A DNA stretch of 52,705 bases, taken from positions 1 to 52,705 of the forward strand of contig JAFECS010000023.1 of the NCBI GenBank assembly GCA_018241965.1, in the 5' to 3' direction. A model generated the notes under the pieces. It worked only from the letters and a program-made list of their open reading frames with translations, was not told the DNA's origin and made no database searches. Numbering within the stretch: the first letter of the stretch is position 1; every line of letters starts with the position of its first letter. This stretch comes from Pseudomonadota bacterium. Lineage in GTDB: Bacteria > Pseudomonadota > Gammaproteobacteria > Berkiellales > Berkiellaceae. Positions 1 through 8,607 of the stretch are shown here, one piece after another. The translations under genes were made by a program, and so were the position numbers.

Positions 1-52
1 TACCATGTATCCGGTCTGTACAACAGGATGCGCCCCTACAATGTGTTCAGGA
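1..52. other. Window edge, no gene start seen
   Basis: These 52 bases lie downstream of the class I aldolase stop. The minus strand is open, but I see no start codon with a ribosome binding site and no hairpin, so nothing is called. Confidence 0.3.
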
Positions 53-1069
53 TTAGGGTTTTTCTAAAGAAGGGTTATATTGCCCAAGGCTAGCTAGACT
101 ATTCAATTTGCATCGTTGCAAAAAAGAATTTTGAGCGATAGTAACGTTTTTAGGATCTCCACCCCATGCTTTCATGCACGGTTCTTGCAACGCGCGCGCA
201 AAGGAAAAACTGACATTCCAAGGTAATGATTGATCCACCTGATGCATTGCATTTAAATTCGCTGTTGCCTCGATTGGTGTTTGCCCGCCCGAAAGAAAAT
301 TAATGGTAGGCAATGCCCCAGGAACCGTTCTCTTTAAAACAGTAATGGTTGCCTTTGCAATTTCCATGGCGTTTTTTTTCACTTGGCAATTTTTACCTGG
401 TGTTACCATGCTTGGCTTTAAAATAACGTATTCCAACATCACCTGATGTTTATAAAGCTTATGCATGACTTGATGCAGCACTTTTTCACTGATCTTCGCG
501 CATTGTTCTAACGTATGGTTACCATCAATGAGCACTTCTGGCTCAATAATTGGCACAATGCCAATTTCTTGACAAATAGCCCCATAGCGAGCCAAATCTT
601 CGGCATTGGTGCGCATCAAAAGTGCTGAAGGCGTATTGTCTGAAATAGAAAAAACCGCGCGCCATTTGGCAAAACGCACACCAAGCTTTTTATAACTTAT
701 TAATCTTTCCCCCAACCCATCCAACCCTTGAGTTGTTTTCTCTTCTGAAAAGGGTAAATTGATTAAACCCTTATCCACTTTAATGCCTGGGATAATGTTT
801 TTTTGCGCAAGTAATTCAGCAAAGCCGATACCTTGGCTGGATGTTTGGTTCAGTGTTTCTTCATAAAGAATGACCCCGCAAATATATTGCGCAATGTCAG
901 GCGTGGTAAACAACAATTCACGATATTGTCTTCGCGAATCTTCGGTACAGGTAATATTCAGTGCAGAAAATCGTTTGGTAATGGTTGGCGTACTCTCATC
1001 GGCTGCCAATATCCCCTTACCAGCAGAAGCTATCATTTGTATCGTTGATTTAAGTTCGTCGCTGTTCAT
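53..1069 (-). CDS. Fructose-bisphosphate aldolase, class I (animal type)
   Basis: This 338-residue cytosolic enzyme should cleave fructose 1,6-bisphosphate to glyceraldehyde 3-phosphate and dihydroxyacetone phosphate by Schiff-base chemistry, without metal. The sequence shows the class I glycolytic aldolase pattern throughout: LAADES at residues 21-26, FAKWR at 133-137, the EPE triad near 176-178, and the Schiff-base lysine K218 in the ILKPSM motif (KPNM in animal enzymes). Length is slightly below the usual 340-360. The ATG at 1069 follows the EAL gene stop by five bases, so the two are probably co-transcribed. A class II aldolase lies in the glycolytic operon at 33314-34381. Class I enzymes often serve gluconeogenesis or conditional growth; that role here is inference. 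Confidence 0.95.
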   Translation of the reverse strand: MNSDELKSTIQMIASAGKGILAADESTPTITKRFSALNITCTEDSRRQYRELLFTTPDIAQYICGVILYEETLNQTSSQGIGFAELLAQKNIIPGIKVDKGLINLPFSEEKTTQGLDGLGERLISYKKLGVRFAKWRAVFSISDNTPSALLMRTNAEDLARYGAICQEIGIVPIIEPEVLIDGNHTLEQCAKISEKVLHQVMHKLYKHQVMLEYVILKPSMVTPGKNCQVKKNAMEIAKATITVLKRTVPGALPTINFLSGGQTPIEATANLNAMHQVDQSLPWNVSFSFARALQEPCMKAWGGDPKNVTIAQNSFLQRCKLNSLASLGQYNPSLEKP

Positions 1070-1074
1070 TATTG

Positions 1075-2202
1075 TTAATGCTTAAGCGCGACTACTTGCG
1101 CATTATCTTCATATAATTGGGTAGTAAATTCATCTTCGGTTAATGGCATACTAATATAGTAGCCTTGCAACTCATCTACTTCATGTTTAATTAAATAATT
1201 CGCCTGTTCTTTGGTTTCAACACCTTCAGCAATAGTTTTTATTTTTAACCCTTTAGCCATGGCAATGATGGCTCTGATGATGGTATCTTCTTGTGTTTTT
1301 TCATTGATATTATTCACGAAAGATTTGTCTATTTTAAGCGCATCAATAGGAAAACGACGTAAGTAACTGAGCGAAGAATAACCGGTGCCAAAATCATCGA
1401 TTGAGATGCTTATGCCCATCGATTTTAAAACATCAAGCATTAAGACACATTTTTCTGTATTTTCCATAAGTACACTTTCAGTTAATTCTAATTCTAAAGA
1501 ATAAGGCGCAATTTGCGTTTCCCACAGTACATTGGCAATGTCTTCGACAATATCGCCCTTTCTAAATTGATATGCCGATAAATTTAATGAAATCTTTAAA
1601 TGCTCGAATCCCATCTCATGCCATTTTTTAATTTTTTCACATACGGTTTTTATCACCCAATGTCCTAAAGGGATAATCAACCCCGTTTCTTCGGCGATAG
1701 GAATAAACTCGTTCGGAGAAAACCAACCCAGCTCGGGGTGAAACCAACGCACTAAAGCTTCGGCACCACAAATACGTCCTGTTTTGGTGGATAATTTTGG
1801 TTGATACAAAAGTGTAAATTCCTGATTTGATAATGCTGCTCGAATCAACATCTCCATATATCTTCTGGCTTGAAGCTGATTGGTGAGTTCATCTCCCGTC
1901 AGTTCAATTGAATTTTCTAGATGTGGATGAGTCATGTGCGTAGAGCCCATTTTAATAAACTTCATATTGCTTTGTGTTTTATCATGCGGTTCTATTGACA
2001 AGCGACTCAACGCTTTAAAAGCAATCGCACTTAAAAGCAGCAGTGCAAAACCTAAAAATCCAAAGCAAACGTAGAGCATAACAGAGAGGGCTAAGCTGCT
2101 GATGCTTAACCACAGCATGCCTAAAAAGCAAAATGAAAGTACAACAACTGGAATAATCAGTAGCTGAATTTTTTTAGCAGACGATAATTTAACCAGCTTC
2201 AT
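1075..2202 (-). CDS. EAL-domain cyclic-di-GMP phosphodiesterase, membrane anchored
   Basis: This protein probably hydrolyses cyclic di-GMP to pGpG at the inner membrane. Numbered from the upstream TTG at 2214, two hydrophobic segments lie at about residues 17-39 and 41-65, followed by a short linker and a complete EAL domain from about 115 to 365. The catalytic set is intact: EAL at 152-154, N211, E246 in ELTES, the DDFGTGYSS loop from D273, K294 in LKID, E330 in AEGVE and Q350. There is no GGDEF, PAS or periplasmic sensor domain, so the signal input is not evident. I prefer the ATG at 2202; the TTG at 2214 has an AAGG 12 bases upstream and remains possible. It sits 59 bases or more downstream of ptsP and five bases before the class I aldolase gene. 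Confidence 0.9.
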   Translation of the reverse strand: MKLVKLSSAKKIQLLIIPVVVLSFCFLGMLWLSISSLALSVMLYVCFGFLGFALLLLSAIAFKALSRLSIEPHDKTQSNMKFIKMGSTHMTHPHLENSIELTGDELTNQLQARRYMEMLIRAALSNQEFTLLYQPKLSTKTGRICGAEALVRWFHPELGWFSPNEFIPIAEETGLIIPLGHWVIKTVCEKIKKWHEMGFEHLKISLNLSAYQFRKGDIVEDIANVLWETQIAPYSLELELTESVLMENTEKCVLMLDVLKSMGISISIDDFGTGYSSLSYLRRFPIDALKIDKSFVNNINEKTQEDTIIRAIIAMAKGLKIKTIAEGVETKEQANYLIKHEVDELQGYYISMPLTEDEFTTQLYEDNAQVVALKH

Positions 2203-2273
2203 AGTTGCTATCAAATGGCAGAATGACCTTTATATAGCATGGCAGGTTTTAGGCAGATATTAAAGAAAAGGAA

Positions 2274-4538
2274 TTATCTTCCCACACGTACAAGGCCACC
2301 CAGCCCCGCATCTTCCAAGGCTTTTTCAAAAAAGCTGCGGATTTCTTTAGGGTGAACCATGGTTAAAGCTTCCTGGGTAAGCAGACGCGCATTTTCGATG
2401 GTAAAGTTTCGAATAACCCATTTTACCCGTGAAATACTATGAGCATTCATGCTCAGCATATCAAAACCTAAACCCAGCAAAGGAATAACTGCTACTGGCT
2501 CTGAGGCCATTTCACCACATATGCTAACGCGTTTATTATTCTCGTGGGCAGCGTCTACGATAGATTTTAATGCCTGTAAAACAGCTGGATGTAATGAATC
2601 ATAAATATTGGCCACATGAATATTGTTGCGATCTACTGCTAATAAATACTGTGTTAGATCATTGCTGCCTACCGAAAGAAAATCCACTCTTTTGGCCAAT
2701 TCATTTGCTAAAAAAACAGCAGACGGAACTTCAATCATCACACCCACTTCAGGAAAATGCGCATTAGCTCCTTCATCCACCACTTCGCGGTGCGCTTGGC
2801 GCAATAAGCGTAGCGCTTCTTCTACTTCAGAAATACTGGCAATCATGGGAAATAAAATGCGCAGGTTTTTCAGCCCTGAGCTTGCTCTCAGTAACGCACG
2901 CAGCTGTACTAAGAAAATTTCTGGATGATCTAAAGTGATACGAATACCTCGCCATCCCAGGTAAGGATTTTCTTCCTTGACCGGGAAATAAGGGAGTGTT
3001 TTATCGCCACCCACGTCTAAGGTTCGAATCGTTACCGGTTTTGGTGCAAAATTTTCCAAAAGCTGACGGTAGATTAAATATTGCTCTTCTTCACCGGGAA
3101 ACCTATCTCGGATCATAAAAGGGATCTCGGTTCGGTATAAGCCAATGCCCTCGGCCCCAGCTTGTTGCGCGGGACGAATATCTGCCACTAACCCAGCATT
3201 GGCACACAAAGGAATTCTTACCCCATCTGGCGTTTGTGCGCGTAATTCTCTTAATTCATCTAATCCTGCGTAAAGCTCTTTTTCTTCTTGTGCTAACCGG
3301 TAAAATTCGCTGATCATTTTCGATGAGGGCGAGGTAAAAATTTCCCCATTGTAACCATCGACAATAATTTTTTTGCCTTCTAGTTTATGTGGTGGCAACC
3401 CACTGACCGCCATCACCGCAGGGATCCCCATGGCTCGGGCTAAAATGGCCACATGGGCATTCGCTGAACCTTTGGTAGAAACGACACCTTGCAATTTACC
3501 TTGAGGAACTTCCGCCAAAGCCGAAGCTGAAACTTCATCCCCCACTAAAATAGTATCACTTGGAAACTCTTGGGTAGGTAAATGCTCTGATTGCAAATTG
3601 CTTAAAACACGTCGTCCTAAATCACGCAAATCAGCTGATCTCTCGCGCAAATAGAGATCTTCCATCGCTTCAAATTTATGAACCTGACGCTTAATAATTT
3701 TTCTTAATGCCCAAGGTGCCCAATGCCCCTCTTGGATAATTGAAATAATATCTTGTTTAATACTGGGGCTATCTAAAATGCTTAAATATGCATCAAATAA
3801 ATTTTGTTCTTCGGGCAGTAATTTTTTATCTAGCCTTTCTTTTAAGCTTTCTATGTCTTGGCGCGTAAGCGCTAATGCCTGCTCAAAAGCATTTATTTCA
3901 GCTTCAATCTCTTGAGGCTCAATTTCTTTATCAGGGATAGCGTCTAAATCGCTGGTTAAGACAATGACTGCTTCCCCAATTGCGATGCCTGGCGCACCGG
4001 CAGTACCTTGCAAAATAGTACCTTGGCTATCAGAAGAAGGCAGATCTGATATCAATCCTGCTGTTTGTGCATGAACAATGTATCCAGCTAATTGCGCACA
4101 AATCGTAATTAAAAAAGCAACCTCACCTTCATCAAAACGACGTGGTTGGCGTTGCTGAACAACCAAAATACCCACCAATTTTCGTTGATGAATAATGGGT
4201 ACGCCTAAAAAAGCTTGGTAGCGTTCTTCTCCCGTTTCAGGAAAATATCGATAACGAGGGTGATTGGGTGCATCATCTAAATTGATTGTTTCTTCACGCT
4301 CACCCACCAAACCCACAAGACCTTCGGTAAAGTGAATGGCAACTTTACCATCAACCCCTTCCAAAAAGCCGACAGACGCTGCTAAGAGATAATGTTTTTT
4401 CTCGTTATCTGCCAAGTAAACTGAACAGGCTTCTACGCCCATGGTGGCGGAAACGCGTTGCACGATGATGCGCAAGACTTCATTGAGATCTTGAGCTTCA
4501 TTTACTTCCTGTACAATTTGCCGCAAGACATTCAGCAA
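2274..4538 (-). CDS. ptsP: PEP-protein phosphotransferase PtsP (enzyme I of the nitrogen PTS)
   Basis: PtsP takes phosphate from phosphoenolpyruvate and passes it to NPr, starting the nitrogen-related phosphotransferase relay in the cytosol. The 754-residue protein has an N-terminal GAF domain (about 15-155), then the enzyme I N-terminal domain with the phospho-accepting histidine H362 in the sequence KGSANAHVA, and a C-terminal PEP-binding barrel with the conserved cysteine motif ICGEMAS. The start is TTG, preceded by AAGGAAGG four bases upstream, and the first residues MLNVLRQIV align with the family N terminus, so TTG is well supported. It follows rppH by 12 bases, the same order as in E. 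coli. Confidence 0.97.
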   Translation of the reverse strand: MLNVLRQIVQEVNEAQDLNEVLRIIVQRVSATMGVEACSVYLADNEKKHYLLAASVGFLEGVDGKVAIHFTEGLVGLVGEREETINLDDAPNHPRYRYFPETGEERYQAFLGVPIIHQRKLVGILVVQQRQPRRFDEGEVAFLITICAQLAGYIVHAQTAGLISDLPSSDSQGTILQGTAGAPGIAIGEAVIVLTSDLDAIPDKEIEPQEIEAEINAFEQALALTRQDIESLKERLDKKLLPEEQNLFDAYLSILDSPSIKQDIISIIQEGHWAPWALRKIIKRQVHKFEAMEDLYLRERSADLRDLGRRVLSNLQSEHLPTQEFPSDTILVGDEVSASALAEVPQGKLQGVVSTKGSANAHVAILARAMGIPAVMAVSGLPPHKLEGKKIIVDGYNGEIFTSPSSKMISEFYRLAQEEKELYAGLDELRELRAQTPDGVRIPLCANAGLVADIRPAQQAGAEGIGLYRTEIPFMIRDRFPGEEEQYLIYRQLLENFAPKPVTIRTLDVGGDKTLPYFPVKEENPYLGWRGIRITLDHPEIFLVQLRALLRASSGLKNLRILFPMIASISEVEEALRLLRQAHREVVDEGANAHFPEVGVMIEVPSAVFLANELAKRVDFLSVGSNDLTQYLLAVDRNNIHVANIYDSLHPAVLQALKSIVDAAHENNKRVSICGEMASEPVAVIPLLGLGFDMLSMNAHSISRVKWVIRNFTIENARLLTQEALTMVHPKEIRSFFEKALEDAGLGGLVRVGR

Positions 4539-4550
4539 GGGACCTTCCTT

Positions 4551-5060
4551 TTAATTGTCTAAAGGTTCCAACATCATCAGTGGCTCTTTGAGTGTCATGA
4601 CAATAGGCGCAAATTCGATAAGCGCTTGCCTGTACACCTCACGTTTAAAAGAAACCACTTGGAATAAAGGGAACCAATAACTCACCCATCGCCAATCATC
4701 AAACTCTGGTTTTATGGTTGCATCTAACTTTATTTTTTGCTCATCTAAGATGCGTAATAAAAACCAACGCTGTTTTTGTCCAATACACATTGGCCGGGTG
4801 TCGCTACGTACCAAGCGTTTGGGTAAGCGGTAACTTAACCATTGCTTAGATTCAGCGATGACTGCAACGTCCTTAGCTGTTAAACCAACTTCTTCTTGCA
4901 ACTCTCTATATAAGGTATCTTCTAATTTTTCATCATCATGAATACCACCTTGGGGAAACTGCCAAGCATCCTGGCCGACCCGTCGCCCCCAAAAGAGTTG
5001 TCCTAAATGATTGGTTATTATGATGCCAACATTTAAACGAAATCCATTTTCATCAATCAC
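4551..5060 (-). CDS. rppH: RNA pyrophosphohydrolase RppH
   Basis: RppH removes pyrophosphate from 5'-triphosphate RNA ends and so triggers RNase E-dependent mRNA decay. Numbered from the longer TTG start at 5078, the Nudix box runs from G44 to L66 with E50, R58-E59, E62-E63 and G65 all present, inside the RppH-typical WQFPQGG context. I place the start at GTG 5060, which gives [10 protein letters not shown] and matches the usual RppH N terminus. The TTG at 5078 lies only six bases after an in-frame stop. Length is about 169 residues against about 176 in E. coli. It is the first gene of an rppH-ptsP unit. A TATAAT box at 5153-5158 (minus strand) could drive it, with a weak -35. Confidence 0.95.
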   Translation of the reverse strand: MIDENGFRLNVGIIITNHLGQLFWGRRVGQDAWQFPQGGIHDDEKLEDTLYRELQEEVGLTAKDVAVIAESKQWLSYRLPKRLVRSDTRPMCIGQKQRWFLLRILDEQKIKLDATIKPEFDDWRWVSYWFPLFQVVSFKREVYRQALIEFAPIVMTLKEPLMMLEPLDN

Positions 5061-5183
5061 AGAGATCACACTATCCAAAAGTCATTTTATGGTTATTTTT
5101 TCACATAGGCTGGCAACTCAGCAAACATAATTATTGTATGTTGAGCATCTGGATTATATTAAACGGCATACCACAGCTAAAAA

Positions 5184-5206
5184 GGCAAAGCGACTAGCGC
5201 TTTGCC
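5184..5206 (-). terminator. Intrinsic terminator after the last beta-barrel gene
   Basis: Nine-base arms GGCAAAGCG/CGCTTTGCC (5184-5192 and 5198-5206) with a 5-base loop are followed on the minus strand by a run of five T (5179-5183). It lies 20 bases after the stop at 5226, so it ends the array before rppH. Confidence 0.75.
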
Positions 5207-5225
5207 ATATGTTTGGGGTATAAAA

Positions 5226-5981
5226 TTAGGTCGGAAAGTTAAATACTAATGACGCTTTGACCGTATTAACACTTTGTTGATTACTGACCGTGACTAAAGT
5301 CGCATTATCGTTTGCCAAACCTGATGCATCCACTGTTCTACCATCAGAGTGATAATTCCATTCCGCCCTGAAGGCTAAACCATCTGCTAAGGGCAGTGGC
5401 ACCTCTGCGCCAAAACCACCGATAAAGCAATAGGATTGACGACGTCCATCGCCAGAAGCAATCAAGAATGGCTGTGCATTGTCCGCTGTTAAAAGCCCAA
5501 AACTGATTTTATCGCGGCTAGTTTCTACACCGGCACGCACATAGGGCATAAAGAAAGGAAACACTTCATACCCAAAACGTCCTGTTAAGGCAATGGCGTA
5601 ATCACGAGAAAAACCAGCGTTGCCTACCCAACCACGATTAGGTGCATTAGCATCGGTAAAAACAAAATTGTTATTGTCTTGATCGTCATTATCAATCCAA
5701 TCAATCGCAAGTTCAGCCCCAAAGAGCCAACCATTGCATCTTGCTTGATAGCCGCCGAATACGCCCCATGCCCACCTGTCATCTTCATTATCATCATCGG
5801 TTAACCAACCAAAATTGGTGACACGTCCTGTAGGGTGAGAAATATTACCTTCAAAATCACCATTATCGTACCAGTTGTAGCTGCCAGAAACACCCAATAA
5901 CCAGTTCCCTTGCCACTGGGCACTCGCACTATTGGCAAATAATGCGCTTGCTAAACATAAAGCTAACGATATCTTTTTCAT
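5226..5981 (-). CDS. Outer-membrane beta-barrel protein, array paralog 8 (last transcribed)
   Basis: A 251-residue secreted protein with a signal peptide of about 21 residues (cleavage after ASA) and an Omp25/31- or opacity-like barrel. Motifs shared with its neighbours are the mature N terminus QWQGNWLLG, GGYQARCNGWLFGAE, an FTD loop motif, GRFGYEVFPFFMPYVRAG, and a RAEWNYHS strand near the end. The last residues SLVFNFPT resemble a C-terminal assembly signal but extend two residues past the phenylalanine. Predicted surface loops are rich in Asp and Asn, for example around residues 60-70 and 95-105. No promoter is obvious in the 90 bases upstream, which contain the terminator of the preceding paralog, so expression may depend on read-through. 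Function unknown; barrel identity is firm. Confidence 0.88.
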   Translation of the reverse strand: MKKISLALCLASALFANSASAQWQGNWLLGVSGSYNWYDNGDFEGNISHPTGRVTNFGWLTDDDNEDDRWAWGVFGGYQARCNGWLFGAELAIDWIDNDDQDNNNFVFTDANAPNRGWVGNAGFSRDYAIALTGRFGYEVFPFFMPYVRAGVETSRDKISFGLLTADNAQPFLIASGDGRRQSYCFIGGFGAEVPLPLADGLAFRAEWNYHSDGRTVDASGLANDNATLVTVSNQQSVNTVKASLVFNFPT

Positions 5982-6018
5982 GGTCCCTCACCAAAGCATG
6001 GTTTTTACTTGCGAAAAA

Positions 6019-6048
6019 AGCAAAGCGCTATTATTTTAGCGCTTCGCT
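6019..6048 (-). terminator. Intrinsic terminator between paralogs 7 and 8
   Basis: An 11-base stem (6038-6048 with 6019-6029, one G-U pair, 8-base loop) is followed on the minus strand by a T run (6014-6019). It lies 24 bases after the stop at 6072. The stem sequence resembles the terminator at 5184-5206, as expected if gene and terminator were duplicated together. Confidence 0.75.
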
Positions 6049-6071
6049 AGTTCGGGGCATTACATCAACAA

Positions 6072-6830
6072 TTAGCCAGGGAAGTTAAATACTAAAGAAG
6101 CTCTGGCTGTTTGTTCATGACCATTGCCACCATTTATTGCAAAGAGTGTAGCATTATCAGAAGCTAAAGCTACGATGTCATTGTCATCATTGCCACGGCT
6201 GTGATAATTCCATTCAGCTCTTAAAGAAAGTCCTTGAACCATTGGGATTAAGAATTCAGCACCAACGCCGCCAACAAATCCCCATGAATCATTATCATCA
6301 TTGCTATAAGCAACAGTGATGTTATTGTTACCTAATTGGGTAGTAGCTGCAGCAAATTGGAAATCTCTGTCGCCATGATCAACACCTAAACGAATGTAGG
6401 GCATAAAGCAACGTGTTACTTCATAACCAATTCTGCCGGTTAAACCAACAACAACGTCTCTATCACGGGTAACTGCTCCAACAACGTTGCTTCCCAATAA
6501 TTGGGAGTTAACTAGGAACGCGTTGTTATCGTTGTCGTCGTCATCATTTCTCCAATCAACGTTGACTTCAGCGCCTAATAACCAGCCGTTGCAACGTGCT
6601 TGGTAACCTGCTAAAAATCCCCAGATAAAGGTGCTGTCATCGGAATCGTTGTTGAATACGAAGCCTTCGGTTTGGTTGTTACGAGTAATGCTACCACCGA
6701 TGTTATCATCGTTATCGTACCAAGCACCACCTGCTGACACACCCAATAACCAGTTACCTTGCCACTGTGCTTGCGCACTGGTAGCTAATAACGCAGCTGT
6801 TGCACATAAAACTAATTTCGATATTTTCAT
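6072..6830 (-). CDS. Outer-membrane beta-barrel protein, array paralog 7, Asp/Asn-rich loops
   Basis: A 252-residue paralog with a 21-residue signal peptide (cleavage after AQA) and mature start QWQGNWLLG. It keeps GYQARCNGWLLGAE, the GRIGYEV...MPYIRLG block, LSLRAEWNYHSRG and a C-terminal SLVFNFPG. It differs in very acidic, polar predicted surface loops: runs of Asp and Asn occur near residues 40-46, 60-66, 94-102 and in the last two loops. Such loops could bind calcium or other cations, which is inference. It has its own strong promoter (6876-6904) and terminator (6019-6048), so it is an independent unit. The leader TTTGGGGTG before the ATG resembles that of the 7795-8526 gene. Confidence 0.9.
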   Translation of the reverse strand: MKISKLVLCATAALLATSAQAQWQGNWLLGVSAGGAWYDNDDNIGGSITRNNQTEGFVFNNDSDDSTFIWGFLAGYQARCNGWLLGAEVNVDWRNDDDDNDNNAFLVNSQLLGSNVVGAVTRDRDVVVGLTGRIGYEVTRCFMPYIRLGVDHGDRDFQFAAATTQLGNNNITVAYSNDDNDSWGFVGGVGAEFLIPMVQGLSLRAEWNYHSRGNDDNDIVALASDNATLFAINGGNGHEQTARASLVFNFPG

Positions 6831-6875
6831 GATTTTTCACCCCAAACTTAATGTTAGTTAAGTAAACACATTTTA

Positions 6876-6904
6876 GGTATAAGCCTTGTATTCAATTTTG
6901 TCAA
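6876..6904 (-). promoter_or_regulatory. Sigma-70-type promoter of paralog 7
   Basis: On the minus strand TTGACA (6899-6904), a 17-base spacer and TATACC (6876-6881) lie about 40 bases before the ATG. Hexamers and spacing are identical to the promoter at 8579-8607. Confidence 0.75.
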
Positions 6905-6930
6905 ACTCAGCGAATTTTAAGGTGTTTTTC

Positions 6931-6944
6931 GTCAATTTCTTGAC
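6931..6944. promoter_or_regulatory. Inverted repeat GTCAA-N4-TTGAC, candidate operator
   Basis: A GTCAA half (6931-6935) and a TTGAC half (6940-6944) are separated by four bases, 26 bases upstream of the -35 box. The same half-sites and spacing occur beside the other strong array promoter (8611-8624). A regulator site is inference. Confidence 0.4.
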
Positions 6945-7011
6945 TTTGTGAGGGTCAGTTCTTGATTTGTTAAGTGATTTTTAAGCGATAAACTGTCGAA
7001 AGACTGACGCT

Positions 7012-7734
7012 TTAAACAAAGTTTAAAACAAAAGCTACCAAAACAGCATGCGCTTTGGGGCGCATGGAACCTGTCACCACCGTTTGATTATCGATAGCTA
7101 ATTCTTCTGTATTAATGGAACCTGCTCGGGCGCGATAATTGTATTCTGCACGTAAAGATAATCCCATTAATAAACAAGCAGGGATTTCTGCGCCAATACC
7201 CGCCGTTAAACGCCAGACACGCCTTAAGGATTCCATATCAATAGATTCGTCGTAATCAGTATCGGTGCCAAACACCACCAATTTATCCCGGCTGGTTTGT
7301 ACCCCTAGACGAACATAAGGTAAGAAATTGGGAAACACTTCATAACCAAAGCGTCCGCTAATAGCGGCCACTTGATTTTGGTAATAACGCGCGGTGGTTC
7401 TAATGCCTACATCTCTGGCATCAGTGAATGCTGACTCTTGATCTTCGCCTAAATCTTGCCATTCAAAATTTAATTCACCACCCAATAACCATTCATGACA
7501 ACGCACTTGATAACCGCCTAATACACCACCAATAAAGCCTGTATCTTCTTGTGCATTGATATAATTAGTGGAAAGCCCCAAAGGATGGTTAATAAAGACG
7601 TCCAGATCGCCTTCGCGCTCAGCTAAGCCACCATAGACACCCGCTAGCCAATTACCTTCCCACATGGCATAGGATTTGGTACTTAAGAAAAAGCAGCAAC
7701 ATAAGATCAATAGCAGGCTTTTTAATTTTACCAT
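7012..7734 (-). CDS. Outer-membrane beta-barrel protein, array paralog 6
   Basis: A 240-residue paralog with a 23-residue signal peptide containing three adjacent cysteines and cleavage after SYA. The mature protein starts MWEGNWLAG and keeps GGYQVRCHEWLLGGE, the FTD loop motif, GRFGYEVFPNFLPYVRLG and LSLRAEYNYRARAG. It ends ...FVLNFV, one residue after the phenylalanine. It lies 60 bases downstream of the 7795-8526 gene with only a hairpin between them and no promoter of its own that I can see, so the two may form one transcript with attenuation. Its loops are less acidic than those of paralogs 7 and 8. Exact function unknown. Confidence 0.88.
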   Translation of the reverse strand: MVKLKSLLLILCCCFFLSTKSYAMWEGNWLAGVYGGLAEREGDLDVFINHPLGLSTNYINAQEDTGFIGGVLGGYQVRCHEWLLGGELNFEWQDLGEDQESAFTDARDVGIRTTARYYQNQVAAISGRFGYEVFPNFLPYVRLGVQTSRDKLVVFGTDTDYDESIDMESLRRVWRLTAGIGAEIPACLLMGLSLRAEYNYRARAGSINTEELAIDNQTVVTGSMRPKAHAVLVAFVLNFV

Positions 7735-7756
7735 GTTAAGGCTTCTTTAAAGTTAA

Positions 7757-7776
7757 GGGGCAGTTTACACTGCCCC
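7757..7776 (-). terminator. Intercistronic hairpin between paralogs 5 and 6
   Basis: Perfect 8-base arms GGGGCAGT/ACTGCCCC (7757-7764, 7769-7776) with a 4-base loop. On the minus strand only a mixed TTAACTTT tract follows, so termination may be partial, letting some transcription enter the next gene. Confidence 0.5.
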
Positions 7777-7794
7777 CTGATTAAGCATTTAAGA

Positions 7795-8526
7795 TTAGAT
7801 ATTCCAAACAACTGAAATAATGCCTGTCTGGGTATAGGGTTTACGACTTGCATGCACAAATAGTGGGTTTTGATTTCCAGCAGCAGCAGCATCTAGATCC
7901 ACTCTTTTGCCTTTGGCATGATAATCATATTCCACTCTCATAGATAACCCATCGACCATGGGGAATGGGATTTCAGCGCCTATGCCTGCAATAAGACGAA
8001 GAGAATCTTGACTACCATCACCTTGTGCTGTTACCACATTATTATTGGAGGTTTGAATATAGCTTAATTCATCGTCGCTCCATTCAAGCCCAGCACGAAC
8101 ATAAGGCATTAGATAGGTGGCAATTTCATAACCCATACGGCCAGTTAAACCCACCACCCATTCACGTTCATAAGTCGAGGCTGCATTCCAGCCATTATTA
8201 CTCGTATCGGTAAATGCTAAAGTTCTTTCACCATCATCATCATTATCTAAATCATACCAATCGAGATTGAGTTCAGCGCCCAGCAACCAATGGTTACATT
8301 TGACTTGATAACCGCCTAATAATCCTAAGAGCCAACCGTGATCTTTAACACGACGGTTAGTAACAGTTTGTCTGCCATTATCTAGCATGGTGATTTCTAA
8401 TTCGCCGCGATCAGTAGTATATCCACCTGACGCTCCTACCAACCAGTTACCTTGCCATGCTGCTTGCAAAGGCGAGCATGCCAATACAGCACAGGAAAGA
8501 CTCAACGCAGTTAGTATTTTGTTCAT
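7795..8526 (-). CDS. Outer-membrane beta-barrel protein, array paralog 5
   Basis: A 243-residue paralog. I use the ATG at 8526, which has GGGG about nine bases upstream; a GTG at 8532 is in frame. The signal peptide ends after LQA and the mature start is AWQGNWLVG. Shared blocks are GGYQVKCNHWLLGAELNLDW, the LAFTD loop, GRMGYEIATYLMPYVRAG, LSMRVEYDYHAKG and a C-terminal VVWNI. One predicted surface loop (about residue 90) has four acidic residues in a row. It is driven by a clear promoter at 8579-8607 with a palindrome just upstream. The leader resembles that of paralog 7. Likely surface-exposed; ligand unknown. Confidence 0.9.
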   Translation of the reverse strand: MNKILTALSLSCAVLACSPLQAAWQGNWLVGASGGYTTDRGELEITMLDNGRQTVTNRRVKDHGWLLGLLGGYQVKCNHWLLGAELNLDWYDLDNDDDGERTLAFTDTSNNGWNAASTYEREWVVGLTGRMGYEIATYLMPYVRAGLEWSDDELSYIQTSNNNVVTAQGDGSQDSLRLIAGIGAEIPFPMVDGLSMRVEYDYHAKGKRVDLDAAAAGNQNPLFVHASRKPYTQTGIISVVWNI

Positions 8527-8578
8527 AATCACTTACCCCAAATTTTAATTCAGTTATTAAACAATATCGCTATCTTTC

Positions 8579-8607
8579 GGTATAAATGCTATTTTGAGTT
8601 CTGTCAA
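8579..8607 (-). promoter_or_regulatory. Sigma-70-type promoter of paralog 5
   Basis: Minus-strand TTGACA (8602-8607), a 17-base spacer and TATACC (8579-8584), about 53 bases before the ATG at 8526. Same hexamers and spacing as the paralog 7 promoter. Confidence 0.78.

Noticed and set aside
6960..7011. Terminator after paralog 6
   Set aside because: Only short imperfect complementarity (AAGCG/CGCTT) and no convincing T run.
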